This document shows, in pieces, positions 58,197 to 64,000 of a stretch of 64,000 nt of DNA. The position numbers were made by a program, and so were the translations under genes. The stretch covers positions 13,585,182-13,649,181 of the forward strand of contig OZ026847.1 of the NCBI GenBank assembly GCA_964023205.1. The letters run 5' to 3'. The notes beneath the pieces were generated by a model. The model saw nothing but the letters and a program-made list of their open reading frames with translations, was not told the origin of the DNA and made no database searches. The stretch is from Lutraria lutraria (Eukaryota > Mollusca > Bivalvia > Venerida > Mactridae). Every line of letters begins with the position of its first letter. Positions within the stretch are counted from its first letter, which is position 1.

Positions 58197-59029
58197 ATGA
58201 TAGATACAAGAAATATAAATTTAATAAATTTGCAGCTTTAACCTAGCTTTCATCTTCTTGAACTGACATGGGTTTTTGAAAAAAAACGATGCCTCCGAGC
58301 CAATCAAAATCATGCGCAAAGTCACGTTTCGAATTTGGCCAGTCAATGTGTAGCGGACGTCAGCAATGTAATATTACAGAAACAACCGAGTAATTCCGAT
58401 CTACGTTCTGACTTAAAAAAACCCAACTTTTTCTTATTATTTACTCACGTTTCTCCCTTAAATAAATATTTATCCAGTCTTAGAGATCAGTTTATACAAT
58501 CACCTACTTCCAATTAGAATCATTAATAGTTAATTTACAATCAGATAAGCTGGGAAGAACGTGTCACACGTTCAGTCAAGGTGTCAGTATATTTATGGCA
58601 TCAAAAATATACACAGAAAAATGATTCTTTGACAGTTTGCTTCAAACAACGAACACTGACATGTGTAGCCTAATATGGCAAATCAATGTGTGATGTATTA
58701 CGTGATCAATTAATTAGCGAGTTTGTTTGATCAATTTAAATAACAACTTTAAATTTGAACAATAATTTTTCAGCTGAACGGGAAGTGTTAAAAATATGTA
58801 TGATGCAATACAATGTCTTAGATTTTAATTGTCTGGTGACGTAATTTCACCTGTGTAGAACATTCATAATGGACGTACCGTCGTAATTATAATTCATGTT
58901 ATAAAAAAAACGTATTTATATTATCATTTTATATTGGTATCTACTACTTTTATTTCGCACATATACATTTTTTAATACTTTTCTTGATAATTCAGGCAAT
59001 GACCTTTGAGACAACATAGGTAATATAGT
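58197..59029. other. region upstream of the tentative minus-strand gene
   Basis: The missing 5' exon and promoter of the gene at 55230-58196 would lie here or beyond. I see no convincing exon. The sequence is AT-rich. Confidence 0.35.
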
Positions 59030-59208
59030 ACAGTAAAACCTCTGCAGAGCAGCCCTCCATAGAGCAACAACTTCTTTTTAACAACACTTTCAAAATTTTC
59101 TTTAACTGATATTTACTAAAAATTTAACCTCTGTAGAGCAACAACCTCTAAACAACGGGCAATATTTGCAGCTCCCACAGGGTGTTGCTGTACAGAGGTT
59201 GTACTGTG
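59030..59208. repeat. MITE-like repeat with GCAACAACCTCT units, copy 3
   Basis: Starts ACAGTAAAACCTCTGCAGAG and ends TACAGAGGTTGTACTGT, with AACCTCTGTAGAGCAACAAC inside. It is the most complete member of the family and shows its inverted ends. Confidence 0.65.
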
Positions 59209-59594
59209 TACATAAGTAGATGTGACACATCTGACATTTCATACTAACACAGAATTTTATCATTTGTGTAGATCACATTATAGCAAGACAAAAATGTATA
59301 CTGTTTTAATTAAAATGAAGATAAGAAATTGTTTAATTTGTTAACTATGGTCATAAAAGGAAATCATTTTGTTCAAAGACTGATATTAACTAACTCAGTC
59401 ATATTTTTATTGGCAATTTGACAAAATTCTTGTTAAGTTTTTCTTCATTCATCAGAATTGGCAATAAAGTCTTCTAAATGCATCTTTTCCTGTTGTTTAC
59501 TGCGCAATATAGCAAATTGAAATAAATATGATTGATAATGTATTTCACTGTGTTATTGTCGGTCTGACCTAGAATCTGCACACATTTGAGAATT

Positions 59595-59735
59595 TATGCT
59601 AGGGTATAAAATTGCCGATATCGGGCCGATATTGGACCTACATATATCTGAAACGATATCGGACTGATCAAATGCCGATGGGCAAAACGATAACGGCCCG
59701 ATATCGTATCTGATATCGGACCGATATGAAATGCA
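59595..59735. repeat. GATATCGG-rich repeat
   Basis: Six or more ATATCGG/CCGATAT words fall within 140 bases (TTGCCGATATCGGGCCGATA, AACGATATCGGACTGAT, CCCGATATCGTATCTGATAT). It is highly palindromic and likely a transposon end or MITE. Confidence 0.45.
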
Positions 59736-60029
59736 TAATATGTGCTATTTTCTTTTGTTGAAGTGCCTTAATTTAATTGAACTGGCGACAAACTTCTCAA
59801 CACCTCACCTTTTTGATAATTACAGCATAATTTGCACTTTGCTTACATCAACCTAATTAATTAGAACTGTGGTCAACACGGCGTGTGTTGCATAGACGAA
59901 ACATCGTATCTGGTTGGATGCCGATATATGGCGAAGTGTGTCGTTAATCTCCACTAAATTGCGGGTCAAAGGTTATCTAAATTTAGCAATTTTTTATGAC
60001 ATAATGTGTATTTCAGCGATGTTTATATT

Positions 60030-60292
60030 GAAATTTCGCGCTTGGCTGGTGACTGTTTAATGCGGATTAAATATGGTATTTGGGATGAAATTAACTGGCC
60101 GCTGGCCGGTGACCGTTTCATGCAAATAAAATATGGTATTTGGGATGAAATTGACTGGCCACTGGCCGCGTTTGCCAGGTGACCGTTTAATCAATGGTAA
60201 ATATAGAATGATTTTTGTTGGGGGAATGAAACTGGTCGTTTAAAGGAAGTGACTGCTTATTCCAGGTGACCGTAAGGCCAGGTTAGACTGTA
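60030..60292 (+). repeat. GGTGACCGTTTAATG tandem units with pogo-like end
   Basis: A unit of about 70 bases with AAATATGGTATTTGGGATGA, AACTGGCCGCTGGCCG and GTGACCGTTT is duplicated, with degraded units after it. It ends with CAGGTTAGACTGTA, so it is another module type inside the ACAGT...AACCT family. Confidence 0.5.
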
Positions 60293-62290
60293 TTCCATAA
60301 ATCCAGCATCTGCGAATCGGGCACCTGTTTACATCCAGATTCACGAGTCTGTTTAAACAATACATGGCGCATTTTACCGATAATGATGTTTACAATTAGG
60401 ATTATGGTCATTTAAATTAAATGTAAACTGGTTGAATACTCCAACCGTTGCCTTAGCAATATTTAAACCAGGTCGTGAAAACTAGTGACGGTCGTATTTT
60501 CTGGAACGTCGTACCAACAAGGAACCATATATAAACTTTGTGCTTAGGTATTAGTGTCAGTATTATGGTAAAATTATCAGTAACTCACCATTCCGGAGGT
60601 ATAAACTAAGAACGGATGACATTTATATATAGGCATCGTTTACAGATACAGTCTTCACGTTCAGACGACACAAATATAGTCTGGAATACCTGCCCCTTGT
60701 CAATACTATAACTCACGCATTCACACTAAACTGTTCAAATTGATGTCACAGTCTTAATATTGTTATTTAAATTCTAACAATATCTTCAAATATAAAATAT
60801 TTAACTCGTGTGTAAGAATGAACCAGTTGAAAATAGAAAATGCTGAAAATTAGTTTTGTGTGCTTGTTTACAGTAAAGATTTTTGAAGTAGAGTAGCTAG
60901 ACCACCCCGGGCCTACTTAAAATACTGTGTCACTACCAAGAAAACAACATCTTGGTTGTTACTGACATATCTTATGCACAATTTATATGGGAAAGAATGT
61001 CTGTTATTTATAGTAATGGTCATTATTAGTCTCAAGAAGTACAATTTAAAAAGGAATATATGCATCCCGACAATTAAGATGCATAAATTAACATGATGAT
61101 GTCACAAATTAACCTGCACAAAGTTTACGTGACAGATTTTACAAAGGCAGCTACTGACTCGAGATATGCAGTTTGGGCATGTTGTTACCTTCCAAATTAA
61201 TTGCTGGGTTATATGTTTGAAAAATATATTGACTTTCAATAGCAGATACAATCGATACACTTGCACAAATAACTTAAAGTTGCATGGAGCCCTACTGTCC
61301 ATTGAGGATTTTTGTCTGTATCTATACGTGACATGGCTATGCAGTTTATATAATTGATTACACCCATTTAAATGATTTTGATATAGTTGTTTGCAAGTCC
61401 TTTAATAGTTAAAGCCACTCCGGATGACCATTTTTTAATTTTCCGTGTTAAATCAGGAACGCATATTTAACAGTTGTATAGAACAAAATTTGACTGTGGA
61501 AAACCAAATAATTTAAAAACAGAACATAACAAATGGTATAGTTCTATACTGTATGTCACTCTTCTTCGCAGAAGCCATGTGTGACATGACCAGTATTTAG
61601 TTGTCATAAGACGAGTGTCTACCATAGCCTGGTTTTCTAGCGTTTTGGTGTTCTAAATAACATAACTAAACAACGAGGCATATTTTACATACTTATTGAC
61701 AAGTTTAACTCGATTAATTTCAGGAACAATGTTATTTAATCAGGTTTAAAGTCAAGCTCAACCAATTCCCCGGGAACCAGTATGTTTACATTTTTGACAG
61801 TTCCTGTCATAATTAATTACTTATGCATGCTATAAAAATTGTGCTGAAAAACACAAACAAGGTGTTTATGCACATTTGTGGTGTTTCACTTGGCTTTTAT
61901 ATTTTCAAATACTGAACAATTTTACATGTTTTACGCACTTTGAATGTATCGATTTGGTTTTTCCAAAAGATCGTCTGCTCGATCTGCTGCGTGACATAGG
62001 GTCATTTTGAAGGCTTACTTTCTTAACAATCAGCAAGCATCGATTATAACTCAAATACCGAAGTACAATGCCAAATTTATACCAATTATATATTTTTGTC
62101 GATAATTGGTACCTGTCCATAATTGGTACCCTGAGGCAGGGATGCTATATTACAGGGATGTGCAACCGCTTATCATCCACTGATCAAGTATAGATTATCA
62201 GTGCCTAGGCTAGTTAATGAAAGCAAAGGTACCAAAACTACCGAAATTACCATGAAATGACACAAAGAATCGATAATTGACAGAAAGTAA
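60293..62290. other. gene-free region
   Basis: No exon or repeat family recognised with confidence. Opposite-strand open frames near 61102-61357 shadow each other and show no family features. Confidence 0.35.
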
Positions 62291-62379
62291 CATTAGTGGT
62301 CTATGATCGACTCAAGTTCCTCGTAGTTTTTATTTGTTTGTTATTAATTTTCACAACTTATTTTTCTAAATTAAATTTG

Positions 62380-63140
62380 AGAAAGAAATGCTTATATTAT
62401 GCAAATTTTGTAGGAAAGAAATGTTTACATTATGAAAGTTTTGTTCGATTTATGAGCTCAAGCAGTGATGCTACACCTGGCTCAAGACGAAATTAATTTT
62501 CACTATTTTTTTATATAAATTGAATTTTTAAAAGAAACGACTATATCATGAAAATATGTATGAAAAATTGAAATACATGTAGTATATTACATTATGAAAG
62601 TTTTGTACAATTAAATTTTATATCGTGAAACTTGTTTTCGATTTATCAGCTGAAGGTGAAATTTTCACGGAATAAACTTGTGAAAGAAAAGTTATATCAT
62701 AACAACAAATGTACGATAGAATGCTAAAATTTGACTTTAAATTCGTGAAAGAAACTTTTATATTATGAAAAAATGTACGATCGAATGCTAAACATTTTAA
62801 TTAAATTAAATTTGTATAACAAATATTTATATCATGAAAGTTTTGTTCGATTTATCAACTCAAGACCAACTTTAATTTTGTATCGTGGAACTTTTTTCAA
62901 TTTATCAGCTGAAGAAGAAATGTTCATGGTTAAACTTTTATTTAAAGAAATGCTATATATCATGAATGTTTTGTGCGAAAGAAATGTATACGTATGTTAT
63001 ACATTTTATGGTGAGAGGTTTGTTATTTGTAATTTTGATTCGTATAACTTTATCTTGTTATTGATCTTTGTTTTTCATAATGTATGTCTCTATTATAGCG
63101 TATCAATTTTATTAGCCAAAGACTTAATCTGTAACTTTTA
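62380..63140 (+). repeat. degenerate tandem repeat with ATGAAAGTTTTGTTCGATTT
   Basis: The words TATATCATGAAAGTTTTGTT, CGATTTATCAGCT and AAATGTACGATCGAATGCTA return at irregular distances through 760 bases. The 122-residue open frame at 62773-63141 is made of these units and is very rich in Tyr, Phe, Leu and Asn, so I do not call it a gene. Confidence 0.5.
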
Positions 63141-64000
63141 ATCTTCCGCCAAAATGGCGTACGATATGCCCTCGTATAGTCATAATCATAATCTCGGTGA
63201 CGATCTTTACTGATTACAAGGGAGCAATCAATAAATCCGGATGGAAAACAGTATGGGGTAGTCTATGTTTCATAAATCTACATTGTTTTCACAGCTGCGC
63301 ATATGTCAGTTGAATGCATTAGGTCACGGTGTGTGACCATTAATTGGAAACAACAGGGTTCCACCAATAAAATTTAATGTCATAATTTAAACCAACATAT
63401 TCACATCATATTGATCATGACAGTAATTAATCATTGTTGAAAAACTGATATTATTTTAGCAAATACAAAAACAAGTCAAGTACCTAAGATCACAGTGAAA
63501 TATTCGTGGCGCATAATTTGGTCGACCTTACAACTAACCCATCATTAAAGATGTACATTACCAGATAAATATTGAATAAGATTAAAGTAATGTTTCTTCA
63601 TTGCTCTCTTCATTATAAACAAATATAGAATAACTGCAAGGAATTCTGTTAGCATTATAATGTACGTAATATACCGTCATTATTTCAAGTCTTCGACTAA
63701 ATGTAGTAGATATTTAAAGATTTGATCTGTATCTTATATTTCTGTATGAAAAAGCATGTATACACGTATTCTATGTTTTCATATTATGTATGTACATAAT
63801 TTTCTACGAGTCAGGAATAAACTGTTTGACTTTACTCAATCTTTAAAATTAAACTGTTGACACGCTTCGTGTATGAATTGATGTACATATTGTTTGTCAC
63901 ATGCCAGTTGATTCTCAATCAGCCATTGTTATGAATTGACGATTTCGAATAATAGGTGTGAAAATGTGTGCATACCAAATAATATATTCGGGTTACAACC
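63141..64000. other. gene-free right edge
   Basis: No supported feature. AT-rich, with no exon-like open segment. Confidence 0.35.

Noticed and set aside
62773..63141. 122-residue plus-strand open frame as a gene
   Set aside because: It consists of degenerate tandem repeat units, has biased Tyr/Phe/Leu/Asn composition, and shows no splice or family evidence.

Overview
The window is AT-rich animal nuclear DNA. Genes are split into many short exons with GT-AG introns, and there is no operon structure. Dispersed repeats of types I know from bivalve molluscs are frequent: an AGCTCACCTGG foldback, an AAGGGCAATAACTC satellite, a repeat with a GACCAACCTCC core and GGACAGAC tail, and tRNA-derived SINEs. 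A bivalve, or at least a lophotrochozoan, is the best guess; species is not determined.

Region 1 (1-11539, + strand) holds 14 exons of a glutamate-cysteine ligase catalytic subunit-like gene (GCLC type, first enzyme of glutathione synthesis). The first coding exon or exons lie left of the window. The 525 visible residues keep the main family motifs. The protein looks unusually divergent: a conserved segment is missing near the active site, a cysteine cluster is added, and the C-terminus is short.

Region 2 (13299-37390, - strand) is a complete 33-exon gene for mitochondrial RNA polymerase (POLRMT). I could join every exon in phase from a presequence-like N-terminus to the family's C-terminal YFFS motif, giving 1542 residues. 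It converges tail to tail with region 1, about 1.76 kb apart. Its introns hold SINEs, hairpin elements, a minisatellite, a TGAC microsatellite and a large palindrome.

Region 3 (37391-64000) is mostly gene-free repeat landscape: MITE-like elements, nested elements, tandem arrays and foldbacks. Two items stand out. One is a type I hammerhead ribozyme motif on the - strand near 39.93 kb, of the kind carried by Penelope-like retroelements. The other is a tentative three-exon gene on the - strand (55230-58196) that I do not recognise.

Glutathione synthesis and mitochondrial transcription are both housekeeping functions, but nothing in the sequence links the two genes beyond adjacency. The most interesting new items are the hammerhead motif, the divergent GCLC-like protein, the enlarged POLRMT N-terminus with its internal repeat and a possible cassette exon, and several foldback or MITE families with modular interiors.
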